Assembly: GCA_038063775.1 (NCBI GenBank)
Contig: JBBTUK010000014.1
Location: forward strand, 1 to 49,112
DNA from: UM-FILTER-42-9 sp038063775
GTDB lineage: Bacteria; Patescibacteriota; Minisyncoccia; Moranbacterales; UBA2206
DNA: 49,112 bases
Direction of reading: 5' to 3'
The notes below the pieces were generated by a model. That model did no database searches, was not told the DNA's origin, and saw only the letters and a program-made list of their open reading frames with translations. The translations under genes were made by a program, and so were the position numbers. Shown in pieces: positions 16,387 to 24,315 of this stretch (positions are counted from its first letter, which is position 1; every line of letters begins with the position of its first letter).

Positions 16387-17520
16387 TTATTTGATTACCC
16401 CACCACCCAAAAGCTCTCCGGACGCGCTGTAAAAAACCGCTGATTGGCCAGGAGAAATGGCTCGCTGGGGTTGATTAAATATTATCCGGTAAATTTTGTT
16501 GCTTGTTGCTTGTTGCTTGTTGCTTAGTTTTATTATAGCAGAAACTAAAGGATTGTGGTATCGGGTTTTAACCATTATTTTAGCGTTATTTTTAGACTTT
16601 TCCGACATCCAATTGACTTTTTCAACTTCTATTTCCGAGCGATATAGCTCCGGGTCTTTTTCGTTGTTGGTTACTGTCAGAATATTTTTTTTCAAATCTT
16701 TACTTGTGACATAGTATGGACCGTCCCCGCCAATATTGATTCCCCTTCTCTGGCCGATGGTGTAAAGCGGCAGACCTTCGTGAGTACCGATCACTTTTCC
16801 TTGAGTATTGACAGTTTTTCCTTTTTTAAATTTCAGGTTCCGGCGCAAAAAACCTTCCGGATATTTTTCCGGCGTAAAACAGAGCCCTTGCGAATCATCT
16901 TTGTCAAAAACAGGCAGCCTTAGTTTCTTCGCTATTTTTCTTATCTCCGTCTTTTTATAATTGCCTATGGGGAACAAAATGCGCGCTAATTGCTTCTGGT
17001 TGAAGTTATATAAAAAATAAGACTGGTCTTTTTCCTTGTCTTTGCCTTGAAATAGTTTATAAATTGTTTTTTCTTTACTTTTTCCTTTTTCCTTTTTCCT
17101 TTTTCCTTCGCGCTTCAGCGCGTAGTGGCCAGACGCGATGTAGTCCGCTTTCATTTCGAGCATTTTTTTAAACAGCACGTTGAATTTAACGTGCTCGTTG
17201 CAAACCACGCACGGATTGGGCGTCCGTCCGCCGGCATATTCACGCAAAAAATAATCCACTACTTCTTTTTTAAATTCCCTTTCGACGTTCGCAGTATAAA
17301 GAGGAATATCCAATATCTGGCAAACTCTTCTGGCGTCTTCTTGGGCTTCCAGGGAACAGCATTTGTTCTCCACCAGACTGTTCTGCGAAGGCTCCTTCCA
17401 AAAATGCATGAATATCCCGACAACTTCGTAACCTTGTTTTTTGAGAAGCGCGGCTGCTACCGAAGAATCCACTCCGGAGGACATAGCAACAATTACTCGT
17501 TTTCCCCTGTTTTTATTCAT
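16387..17520 (-). CDS. mnmA: tRNA-specific 2-thiouridylase MnmA
   Basis: Puts sulphur on U34 of Lys, Glu and Gln tRNAs. The 377 residues contain the PP-loop (AMSSGVDSSVAAALL), the catalytic cysteines in NPCVVCN and DSQGLCFTP, and the downstream GLPLYTIGQRRGINIGG and ISPGQSAVFY motifs. Two low-complexity insertions stand out: KREGKRKKEKGKSKEK, coded by a tract of TTTTTCC-like units (about 17080-17108), and KLSNKQQATSNK, coded by tandem GTTGCTT units (16497-16525). Both fall where homologues have short loops. Confidence 0.96.
   Translation of the reverse strand: MNKNRGKRVIVAMSSGVDSSVAAALLKKQGYEVVGIFMHFWKEPSQNSLVENKCCSLEAQEDARRVCQILDIPLYTANVEREFKKEVVDYFLREYAGGRTPNPCVVCNEHVKFNVLFKKMLEMKADYIASGHYALKREGKRKKEKGKSKEKTIYKLFQGKDKEKDQSYFLYNFNQKQLARILFPIGNYKKTEIRKIAKKLRLPVFDKDDSQGLCFTPEKYPEGFLRRNLKFKKGKTVNTQGKVIGTHEGLPLYTIGQRRGINIGGDGPYYVTSKDLKKNILTVTNNEKDPELYRSEIEVEKVNWMSEKSKNNAKIMVKTRYHNPLVSAIIKLSNKQQATSNKIYRIIFNQPQRAISPGQSAVFYSASGELLGGGVIK
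16497..16527. repeat. In-frame tandem heptamer inside mnmA
   Basis: Four copies of the heptamer TTGCTTG (last copy partial) on the plus strand encode QQATSN on the minus strand near the MnmA C-terminus. Confidence 0.8.
17080..17122. repeat. TTTTTCC repeat plus GC hairpin inside mnmA
   Basis: At least four copies of CTTTTTC-type units run to about 17108, followed directly by the hairpin CGCGC-TTCA-GCGCG (17109-17122). Together they encode a Lys/Glu-rich loop. Confidence 0.7.
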
Positions 17521-17531
17521 TCAGGTAATTT

Positions 17532-19397
17532 TTAATCCGTCCTTTCCTTATTTTCTTTAATCAGCCTTCTCACCTCGTCCAAATTAACTTGCGGTTTTTT
17601 TCTCTGAGTCTTGAATTTTTTCGGAGCGATATGAGACATTTGGTTCAGACTCATTGTTTTTTCTCTGGGCACGTAAGCAACAACTTCCGAATACCTTTTC
17701 TCCCTATTGATTTTTTTAAACTCATTGTCGCGGATAATATTTTTCGGCGCATCTTTCGTGTTTTTGTTTTGCAGCGCTTCATTTCTAGTGCGCGCCATCG
17801 CCCTTTGATAATCCTTCAAACATTCCTTGCAAAAAGCGGGTCTTTTTGGATCCGGCTTGAAAGGAACGGTTATTGGCTGTTCGCAGGTAGCGCAAATCGC
17901 TTCGTATTTTTCCTCCCTCTTAACGGCGACGGCTGGACTTTGAAATACCTCCGCATCCGGAACCGATTTAGAACCAGCTTCTGCCGCTTTTGATTTAGCT
18001 TGATTTTTCGCCTGGATTATTCTTTGGGGGGCAGGCTGATCATAAGGCGTTTTTTCCACGTTATCTTCCGGAACAGCGCTTTTCGTCTCCACAGAAACAG
18101 GTTTGCTGATGAACATTCCACTCCAGCGTTCGATTTTTTCTTCAATTTCCGCCCGGCTTTGTCCATATCTTTCGCGTGAAATGCGGATAATTTTTTCGCC
18201 GTTTTCCTCAGTATCGCTCAAATCCGGCGGCGGAAGAGTTGTAGCGGAAAAAGCATCTCCGGCTATGCCGTCAATCATAAGCTTCAGATAAATGTGGAAC
18301 TTGGTCAGGTTTACCAGGTCATTGATCAAAAAAACTGGCTCGAATTCTTTTTCCAGAAATTCCGCGTCTTCCGCTCCCACCCGGAAGGCAACCAGTGTTC
18401 CCACATTGCCGAACACGGCATCGCGCACGGTTGTGTTATTATCAAAAACAAGCTGGTTGATATATTGGTGAGCCAAGGTAAGATTCAGATGGTATTTTCT
18501 GGCTTCCGACAAAATATTGGCAAACGATTCAGTCACAAAATTTTGAAATTCATCCACGTGCAGATAAAAGTCCTTTCGTTTCTCCTCGGGCATATCCACC
18601 CGCCCCATAGCCGCCAATTGAATTTTGGTAACGATCATTCCGCCTAAAAGCCGCATAGCATCCTCGCCGATCCTTCCTTTCGATAAATTGACTATCAAAA
18701 TTTTTTGATTATCCATAATATCGCGCATATCAATGGTGGATTTCGGCTGTCCGACAATGTGCCTGATAAGCGAAGAAGAAAGGAATTGCCCGACCTTGTT
18801 TTGAATCGCCGCTACCGCTTCTTTCCGAAAGCGGTCCTCCCATTTGTCAAACTCGTTTATCCAGAATGACTTAACCACGGGGTCTTTGATCAGCGGATAT
18901 ACTCGCTTTCGATAATCTTTGTCCGACATCATCCGGTTGACCCCGAGCATGGTCGAGCCCGGATAATCGAGAAGGGCTAGGATGGTATTGTTTAAAATAT
19001 ATTCCATTCGGGCGCTCCATACGTCTGGCCATAGTTTTTTGAACACGCCCATCATTCCAGAAGCCACCAAATTTTTTTTGCTTTCATCCACCGCCTCTAA
19101 AATATTAAAAGCGATCGGATATTCCGAATCGGCCGGATTGAAATATATCACATCATTTATCCGATGGTTGGGCACAGCTTTCAGCATTTTCTCCGCGGAT
19201 TCTCCGTGCGGATCGATAAAACAAACGCCTGCTCCACTTCTGATATCCTGGATGGCCATATTTTCCAAAAGATTGGTTTTGCCCATACCGGTTTTACCGA
19301 TGACATAGACATGGCGCCGGCGGTCGTCTCTTTTAATGCCAAAATTTCTTTCCTGATTCCTGAAATTGGTTTTTGCGAAAAAAGTGATGGTTTGCAT
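17532..19397 (-). CDS. VirD4/TraG/HerA-like ATPase with C-terminal zinc ribbon
   Basis: A 621-residue P-loop ATPase of the family of conjugative coupling proteins and HerA-like DNA pumps. Seen: Walker A GKTGMGKTNLL (about 33-43), IDPHGESAEKML, Walker B LHVDEFQNF, and the LAHQYINQL sensor motif. From about residue 400 the sequence is variable and charged, then a four-cysteine ribbon CATCEQP...FCKECLKDY (about 500-530) and a basic tail. There are no membrane helices, unlike VirD4; the gene 21 bases upstream encodes a membrane protein that could anchor it. No relaxase, VirB4 or pilus genes are present in the window, so classical conjugation is not supported. The family call is good; the role is open. 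Confidence 0.8.
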   Translation of the reverse strand: MQTITFFAKTNFRNQERNFGIKRDDRRRHVYVIGKTGMGKTNLLENMAIQDIRSGAGVCFIDPHGESAEKMLKAVPNHRINDVIYFNPADSEYPIAFNILEAVDESKKNLVASGMMGVFKKLWPDVWSARMEYILNNTILALLDYPGSTMLGVNRMMSDKDYRKRVYPLIKDPVVKSFWINEFDKWEDRFRKEAVAAIQNKVGQFLSSSLIRHIVGQPKSTIDMRDIMDNQKILIVNLSKGRIGEDAMRLLGGMIVTKIQLAAMGRVDMPEEKRKDFYLHVDEFQNFVTESFANILSEARKYHLNLTLAHQYINQLVFDNNTTVRDAVFGNVGTLVAFRVGAEDAEFLEKEFEPVFLINDLVNLTKFHIYLKLMIDGIAGDAFSATTLPPPDLSDTEENGEKIIRISRERYGQSRAEIEEKIERWSGMFISKPVSVETKSAVPEDNVEKTPYDQPAPQRIIQAKNQAKSKAAEAGSKSVPDAEVFQSPAVAVKREEKYEAICATCEQPITVPFKPDPKRPAFCKECLKDYQRAMARTRNEALQNKNTKDAPKNIIRDNEFKKINREKRYSEVVAYVPREKTMSLNQMSHIAPKKFKTQRKKPQVNLDEVRRLIKENKERTD

Positions 19398-19418
19398 ATA
19401 AAAATTAAGGTTTCTGAA

Positions 19419-20669
19419 TTATTGCACCGGTAAATTAGCGGGAGCAGCTCCTTTTTTCGATTCTACCCTCGTTACAGCCGGAGTTTTAACCCCCATATCG
19501 GGAAAGTGCCAGACCGTAGCTAATTCTGAAGTGGAAAAAACAAATTTTTTCCCCGTCGTATCCCGTTCTTTGTATCTTTTATAAATTTTTCTCTTCCTCA
19601 TTTGCAGCCTTTGGTCCACCGCGACAAAATTCGCGTAAGTTTTGCTCTGGTTTTCCGGCTTAAGACTGTTCAAGTTCAAATCATTAAATTGCCTCAGGGC
19701 ACCAAAAAAAGCCGAGACAAAGGACTTGTCAAAGCCCTCTTTCCGGCCCAGATAAAGCACTCGCATTTTTATTTTAAAGGCGTTTTTTCCCAAATTTTCT
19801 TCGACCGCTTTCAGTTGATCCTTTTCCCCCGGCGTGAGCCTGAATTCAAGAGGCTGCTCCTCTTTTTTATCCGCTTTGGCAAATTCAACCGGACCGGACA
19901 TGGCCTTAAACAAATTAGCAAGCACATCCATAAGGTCCGCGAAAAAACCTTTTTCCCCGTTGCTAATCCTGCCCGCCAATTTCTGGACGAGCTTCATTTC
20001 GTCCTCTCTCCACTTTTCCGGCAAAGGTCGAGTGACTATCTGCAACCAGATATTCTGTCCAGGCGGCAAAGTTCCCATTGTCTCTACAAAAGCGGCTATC
20101 GGGTCAATCATCGTTCCGGTAATGGATTCCTCAAATTTGTCATAAGTGCGAATTGGGTAAGGATCAGGCATAGCTAATTCCAGATCCGATCCCCATAAAT
20201 CCCAATTCTTATTGGGAATGACCTTGGGAAAATTTTTGGTATAATCCTCCACTTCCACCACTTGGGCGTCCGGATACTGCGCGTAAACCTGAGCCTCGAT
20301 CAGATTCCTGAACTTGGTCTGGGTGCGAATATAAAAATGGGCTTCTCCACCTGAACCCACAAGTTCAAAACTGAAAACATCAGTCAGCACACCCTTTAAA
20401 AATTCTTCAAACACGTTGAAGGCAACCACTACGCCGACCAGCCCCTGGTAAATTGATTCCATCGGCTTAGGCCCTTTTTCCAAGTCTTTCGGCGGTATGA
20501 CTTCCAAAAGTGTCCAGCTAAGCGATTGTAGCCAGGCTTTTTGAACAAAATCCATCCACAGGAACTTGAACAAATAATAAAAGACCACTGGGAAAACAAT
20601 CCACCAAAAATGGTAAAATACTTGCCCAAAGGTCTTATAAGCTTGAACTATTTCCTGTAAGATGTTCAT
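19419..20669 (-). CDS. Conserved-type membrane protein paired with the ATPase
   Basis: Role unknown. The 416 residues have one or two hydrophobic segments near the N-terminus (about 18-42, FYHFWWIVFPVVFYYLFKFLWM), then a large soluble region with FYIRTQTKFRNLIEAQVYAQYPDAQVVEVEDY and PPGQNIWLQIVTRPLPEKW motifs, and a Pro/Ala-rich end. It is the first gene of the operon leading to the ATPase, mnmA and alaS. Its arrangement resembles the membrane and adaptor part of a coupling protein supplied as a separate polypeptide; that is inference from the context. Confidence 0.6.
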   Translation of the reverse strand: MNILQEIVQAYKTFGQVFYHFWWIVFPVVFYYLFKFLWMDFVQKAWLQSLSWTLLEVIPPKDLEKGPKPMESIYQGLVGVVVAFNVFEEFLKGVLTDVFSFELVGSGGEAHFYIRTQTKFRNLIEAQVYAQYPDAQVVEVEDYTKNFPKVIPNKNWDLWGSDLELAMPDPYPIRTYDKFEESITGTMIDPIAAFVETMGTLPPGQNIWLQIVTRPLPEKWREDEMKLVQKLAGRISNGEKGFFADLMDVLANLFKAMSGPVEFAKADKKEEQPLEFRLTPGEKDQLKAVEENLGKNAFKIKMRVLYLGRKEGFDKSFVSAFFGALRQFNDLNLNSLKPENQSKTYANFVAVDQRLQMRKRKIYKRYKERDTTGKKFVFSTSELATVWHFPDMGVKTPAVTRVESKKGAAPANLPVQ

Positions 20670-20680
20670 TTTTTAAATTT

Positions 20681-20719
20681 TCAATTTCGCCGAAATCGTT
20701 GATTTCGCAACAAAATTGA
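20681..20719. repeat. Nested palindrome upstream of the membrane-protein/ATPase operon
   Basis: Outer arms TCAATTT (20681-20687) and AAATTGA (20713-20719) enclose CGAAATC (20691-20697) / GATTTCG (20701-20707). It lies in the 120-base spacer before the ATPase operon, probably in its leader. Confidence 0.6.
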
Positions 20720-20789
20720 AGCCCCGCGCTAATTCTAAACAAAATCCTATGAATTGTCTTTCGCAGCCGCAGGTAAGGCGCGCACCAAT

Positions 20790-21884
20790 CTAAACATTTC
20801 TCAAAATTCTATGGGAATCAGTTCTCACCGAATACAAATTGTTCTGTTTAACGAATAGCTTGTCATTGCTTAAATTAATCAAAACTGTCGCTTTTTTAAC
20901 TTGCCTAACTTTTGAAACTTCCCGAAAAATTTCTTCCTTGCTTAAAAATTTTTTGTTTTTTCTGAAAATTCTTTCTAGAACATCGCGGATGGTTCCGGCG
21001 TAATAGCCCCATTCTTTAAGCGCGTATATCCCTCTGCCAATCAGAACAAACCGGTCGTTTTTTATAAGTTCATTGTGAATTGTTTGGATGTGAGCTTTTC
21101 TTTTGCTTAAACCGTATTCGTCTATAAGTTTGGCTATTTGCGTGAAATGCAATGGCGTTTTCTTTTCCTTAAAAATCGCATAGATCCTCTCGCGCGTTCC
21201 CTTGGGATTAATTTCAGCCCAGTCCGCCATTCCCCATTTTCCAAATTTATTTTTTTCAATGCCGGACAAAACTTTCAGATAATTCAGAATCTCTTCTCCG
21301 GGTAAATCTTGCCTGGAACCCGCGATTGCTTTGATAATTTCCTTGTCAGTGAGCAGTTTCTTTTCTTTTTTTAGAATTTCTTGCGCCATTAAGGCGACTT
21401 CTTTCACTTTTTCTATCTTTTTCTTGTTCACCACCCAGGATTCATGAATGCTTTCTTCTTCAACCGCAAAAATTTTGCTTGAACATTCGTATAAAAAAAT
21501 TAAGGCATTAGCTTCGCGGTAATCACCCGCGCTTAATATTTCAATGATCTCTGACTTTTTGATTATACCATTATTTGCCTCGATTGTAAAAATAATCTCA
21601 TCTTCCGCTTTTTTGAAACCCGGCTCATTTCTTTTTAGGGAAATTTTTTTCACGACATCGGTAATTATCTGGCGTATTCTTTCCCGAGTTATGCCGTAAT
21701 CGGTGCCGATTTTTTCCAGGGTTTGCGGTTTCGCCTGAAACAAGCCGAAGCGTTTTTTGACTATTTCTTGCGATCTTTGCGGCAAATCCGCCAGCAGCTC
21801 GGAGGCTGCGGCAAAAAAATCGTAATTTTTTTCCTGTTTTCTTTGAGTTATTCCATTTTTTTGCAGTTGAATGCCGCCTTCCAT
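20790..21884 (-). CDS. Regulator with sigma-70 region-4 HTH and HARE-like domain
   Basis: The 364 residues start with a region resembling sigma-factor region 4 (about 28-85): LPQRSQEIVKKRFGL followed by TLEKIGTDYGITRERIRQI, which normally binds the -35 element. There is no region 2, so it cannot be a complete sigma factor. The middle looks like winged-helix repeats (EEILNYLKVL), and around residues 225-290 is a HARE/RpoE-delta type helix-turn-helix (RERIYAIFKEKKTPLHFTQIAKLI), with a further similar copy near the end (RDVLERIFRKNKKFLSKEEIFREV). It may modulate RNA polymerase at promoters. It has its own strong promoter. Confidence 0.7.
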   Translation of the reverse strand: MEGGIQLQKNGITQRKQEKNYDFFAAASELLADLPQRSQEIVKKRFGLFQAKPQTLEKIGTDYGITRERIRQIITDVVKKISLKRNEPGFKKAEDEIIFTIEANNGIIKKSEIIEILSAGDYREANALIFLYECSSKIFAVEEESIHESWVVNKKKIEKVKEVALMAQEILKKEKKLLTDKEIIKAIAGSRQDLPGEEILNYLKVLSGIEKNKFGKWGMADWAEINPKGTRERIYAIFKEKKTPLHFTQIAKLIDEYGLSKRKAHIQTIHNELIKNDRFVLIGRGIYALKEWGYYAGTIRDVLERIFRKNKKFLSKEEIFREVSKVRQVKKATVLINLSNDKLFVKQNNLYSVRTDSHRILRNV

Positions 21885-21922
21885 AAATTATGTCTGAAAC
21901 TGCTTAATTTTTAGGTCAAATC

Positions 21923-21952
21923 ATATTAGCACATACGGGGTATTTTTGTCAA
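21923..21952 (-). promoter_or_regulatory. Promoter for the sigma-region-4/HARE gene
   Basis: Minus-strand perfect TTGACA (21952-21947), 18-base spacer, TAATAT (21928-21923) with an extended TGC in front. The leader is about 30 bases. Confidence 0.7.
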
Positions 21953-21979
21953 GGGTTGACGGTAAATTTGCGAACAAAC

Positions 21980-22011
21980 AAAAAAAACCTGCCGACGCTG
22001 GCAGATTTTTT
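21980..22011 (-). terminator. Terminator downstream of mltG
   Basis: CTGCC (21989-21993) pairs with GGCAG (22000-22004) around a six-base loop; A7 and T6 tracts flank it, so on the minus strand a long U run follows the hairpin. It closes the pcm-mltG unit. Confidence 0.85.
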
Positions 22012-22037
22012 GTAAACATACTTTATTTGCACAAATA

Positions 22038-23045
22038 TCAAAGTCCGTATTTAACCTTGTTGGCATTGTGCTCTTCAAGAGTACTGGAAAAAATCGTCTG
22101 GCCGGTTTCCGGGTCGCTTAGGTAATAATTGTAATCGGAGTCTTTGGGATAAATCACCGCCTTGATTGCATCAAGTCCCGGATTATCGATCGGTCCGGGC
22201 GGCAAGCCTTTATTAAGATAAGTGTTGTAGGGCGAAAGCGTGCGCGTGTCCTCAAATGAATACTGCTTCTTTTTTATTCCGAGTATGTAAGCGATGGTTA
22301 TGTCGCTTTGGAGAGCCTGACCATTTTTGATCCTGTTCCAGTAGATCCCGCTTACGATAGTCCTGTCATCCGGAGTTTTAACTTCCATTTCTACGATGCT
22401 CGCCATCGTAAGAATATCCGAGATTGATTTGCCCTGGTTTTTTATGGCTTCTCGCGCTTCCGCGGTTAATTTTTGGTCTAAATTATCCAGCATTTTTTGA
22501 ACGATGCCTTCCGCTCCTATGTCTTTGGCAAAAAAATATGTATCGGGAAACAAGAAGCCTTCCAGGCTTTTTATATTTTTTAAATAATCAAAGTCTCTGA
22601 TAGGTCTTTCTGGCGGATTTTGAGCTATCTTTAAAAATTCTTCTCCGGGAAAACCGTTAGCCGAAAGTCTTTCGGCCATTTTTTTGCTGTCCCAGCCTTC
22701 AGGAAAAGTTATCTTGACATAGCCCGGCAGAATATTTTCTTCATTGGTTATCAGCACGGCTATTTCCGGAATGGTCATATTGCCGTTAAGCTGGTATTTA
22801 CCGGGCAGAATTTTATTAAGCAGGCCATGCGACCGGAGATAATAATAAAAATAAACTTTCCCGGAAACCAGTCCGGCTGTTTTTAGCTTTTCCGCTACCG
22901 CACCGTTGCCTTCCCCTTTCACAATTTCCAAAATTTTATCCTGTCTGGCGCTGCCACGGGAAAAATAAACCTCGTAACGAAAATAAAAAAGCCCGCCCAG
23001 GAGGGCAGCGGTTATGACCAGAATTATAATTATTTTTTTTGCCAT
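22038..23045 (-). CDS. mltG: Endolytic murein transglycosylase MltG
   Basis: Cuts nascent glycan strands in the periplasmic face of the membrane and sets their length. The 335 residues have an N-terminal membrane anchor (about 4-22), a LysM-like segment (PGKYQLNGNMTIPEIAVLI), then the YceG catalytic domain with ASIVEMEVKTPDDR (catalytic Glu in IVE), SGIYWNRIKNGQALQSDITIAY, and the end motif SPYNTYLNKGLPPGPIDNPG...NYYLSDPETG. All key motifs are present. Pairs with pcm, 54 bases upstream. Confidence 0.95.
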   Translation of the reverse strand: MAKKIIIILVITAALLGGLFYFRYEVYFSRGSARQDKILEIVKGEGNGAVAEKLKTAGLVSGKVYFYYYLRSHGLLNKILPGKYQLNGNMTIPEIAVLITNEENILPGYVKITFPEGWDSKKMAERLSANGFPGEEFLKIAQNPPERPIRDFDYLKNIKSLEGFLFPDTYFFAKDIGAEGIVQKMLDNLDQKLTAEAREAIKNQGKSISDILTMASIVEMEVKTPDDRTIVSGIYWNRIKNGQALQSDITIAYILGIKKKQYSFEDTRTLSPYNTYLNKGLPPGPIDNPGLDAIKAVIYPKDSDYNYYLSDPETGQTIFSSTLEEHNANKVKYGL

Positions 23046-23099
23046 TTTTTCTGGGAAACTGTGGTCCGAAACAAATTTATCGTGATTAGCTGCTGGGCA

Positions 23100-23747
23100 C
23101 TATTTATTTTCGTTAATCAAGGGAACAAAACTGAATCCCGGAAATTCCTCCTGAAAAAATTCTTGCTCGCTTTTTTTCTCCAGATAAAAAATGCTGTTTC
23201 TTACCGGCAGGACCATCTTGCCGCCGATTTTCAACTGATCTTTGAGCGGCTGGGGTATGCTTGGAGAAGAGGCGGAAACCAAAATACGGTCAAAAGGCGC
23301 TTTTTGCGGCAAACCCCGGCTTCCGTCCGCAAGATAAAATTCGGCTATACCTCTTCCAACATAATTGTATTTATCAACATTTTTTTTCCCGCGCTCCATC
23401 AGTTCCTTTATTCTTTCGACCGCGATTACCTTGCCCGCCTTTCCGACTATTTCTGCCAGAAGAGCCGTTGTCCAGCCGGAACCCATCCCCACATCCAGAA
23501 TTATTTGACCATCTCGAGGATCGAGCAATTCCAGCATAAAAGCAACAGTCAATGGCTGGGAAATTGTCTGGCCATATCCTATAGGAAGCGCTACATCAAC
23601 ATCTGCTTGCGATTCCATGTCATCCGTCACAAACTCAACCCGATTAACTTTGGAAAAAGCATCAATGATGGAATCTGATTTGAGGTAACCGTTTTTTATC
23701 AAATCGCTTATTAATTTATTCACTCCGTTAAAATTTAACACTAACAT
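23100..23747 (-). CDS. pcm: Protein-L-isoaspartate O-methyltransferase
   Basis: Uses S-adenosylmethionine to methylate isoaspartyl residues in damaged proteins so they can revert to aspartate. The 215 residues show the substrate loop GYGQTISQPLTVAFMLELL, the SAM-binding ILDVGMGSGWTTALLAEIV, AVERIKEL, and DRILVSASSPSIPQPL with GGKMVLPV. Full length. The upstream spacer 23748-23847 contains CCGGCCGG (23790-23797). Confidence 0.93.
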   Translation of the reverse strand: MLVLNFNGVNKLISDLIKNGYLKSDSIIDAFSKVNRVEFVTDDMESQADVDVALPIGYGQTISQPLTVAFMLELLDPRDGQIILDVGMGSGWTTALLAEIVGKAGKVIAVERIKELMERGKKNVDKYNYVGRGIAEFYLADGSRGLPQKAPFDRILVSASSPSIPQPLKDQLKIGGKMVLPVRNSIFYLEKKSEQEFFQEEFPGFSFVPLINENK

Positions 23748-23847
23748 TAAAAAATGATAGTGAAAATTGTAAAAAATTATTAGAATTAACCGGCCGGCTA
23801 GGCGCGCATAAAAGGATATTGCGGCCTATAAAAATTCCCAGTGGGGT

Positions 23848-24291
23848 TTATATTCCCATAATTTGGACGACGATTTCCCTGTTTCGGGCGCCATCCATCT
23901 CGGCTAAAAATATGCATTGCCTTTCAGTCAGAATCATTTTGCCTTTTTCGATCGGCAAAGTTTCACTTACTCCTCCCACCAGCATGCTTTTGCAGTGCGA
24001 ATGTCCGTTGCTCCGGCCATCGGAAGTCCTGCCCCGGCTAATTTCAAACAAATCGTGGGCATAATTGTTATTTACCGGAACTATCCGATAAAGCACTTTC
24101 ATAAAGTCTTGAATTAACATAGGTTCATTGTGATTAACCACAATGCTGGCGGTGGTATGCGGCGAATAAACCAGCACCTGCCCTTCTCTGATGCCGGAAT
24201 TGCTAATAATCTCCGCGACCTTGTCGGTTATATTGATAAATTCGGTCTGGCTGGTGCTTTTAACTTGAATTTTTTTGTTGTATATTTTCAT
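23848..24291 (-). CDS. YjbQ-family protein (secondary thiamine-phosphate synthase type)
   Basis: The 147 residues match the YjbQ/UPF0047 family: VYSPHTTASIVVNHNEP, the HCKSMLVGGVSETLPIEKGKM motif and QCIFLAEMDGARNREIVVQIMG. Family members can weakly replace thiamine-phosphate synthase, but their true role is unclear, and no thiamine genes are seen here. Last gene of the uppS-redox operon. Confidence 0.9.
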   Translation of the reverse strand: MKIYNKKIQVKSTSQTEFINITDKVAEIISNSGIREGQVLVYSPHTTASIVVNHNEPMLIQDFMKVLYRIVPVNNNYAHDLFEISRGRTSDGRSNGHSHCKSMLVGGVSETLPIEKGKMILTERQCIFLAEMDGARNREIVVQIMGI

Positions 24292-24300
24292 TTTATTTTT

Positions 24301-24315
24301 TGACGCTTCGCGTCA
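24301..24315. repeat. Hairpin overlapping the malic-enzyme stop codon
   Basis: TGACGC-TTC-GCGTCA is a perfect six-bp stem in which the minus-strand TGA stop forms one end. No U run follows on the minus strand, so it is more likely a palindromic insertion or an mRNA end-protecting stem than a terminator. Confidence 0.55.

Noticed and set aside
17532..19397. Integrated conjugative element
   Set aside because: Relaxase, VirB4, mating-pair genes and an integrase are all missing, and flanking genes are core functions.
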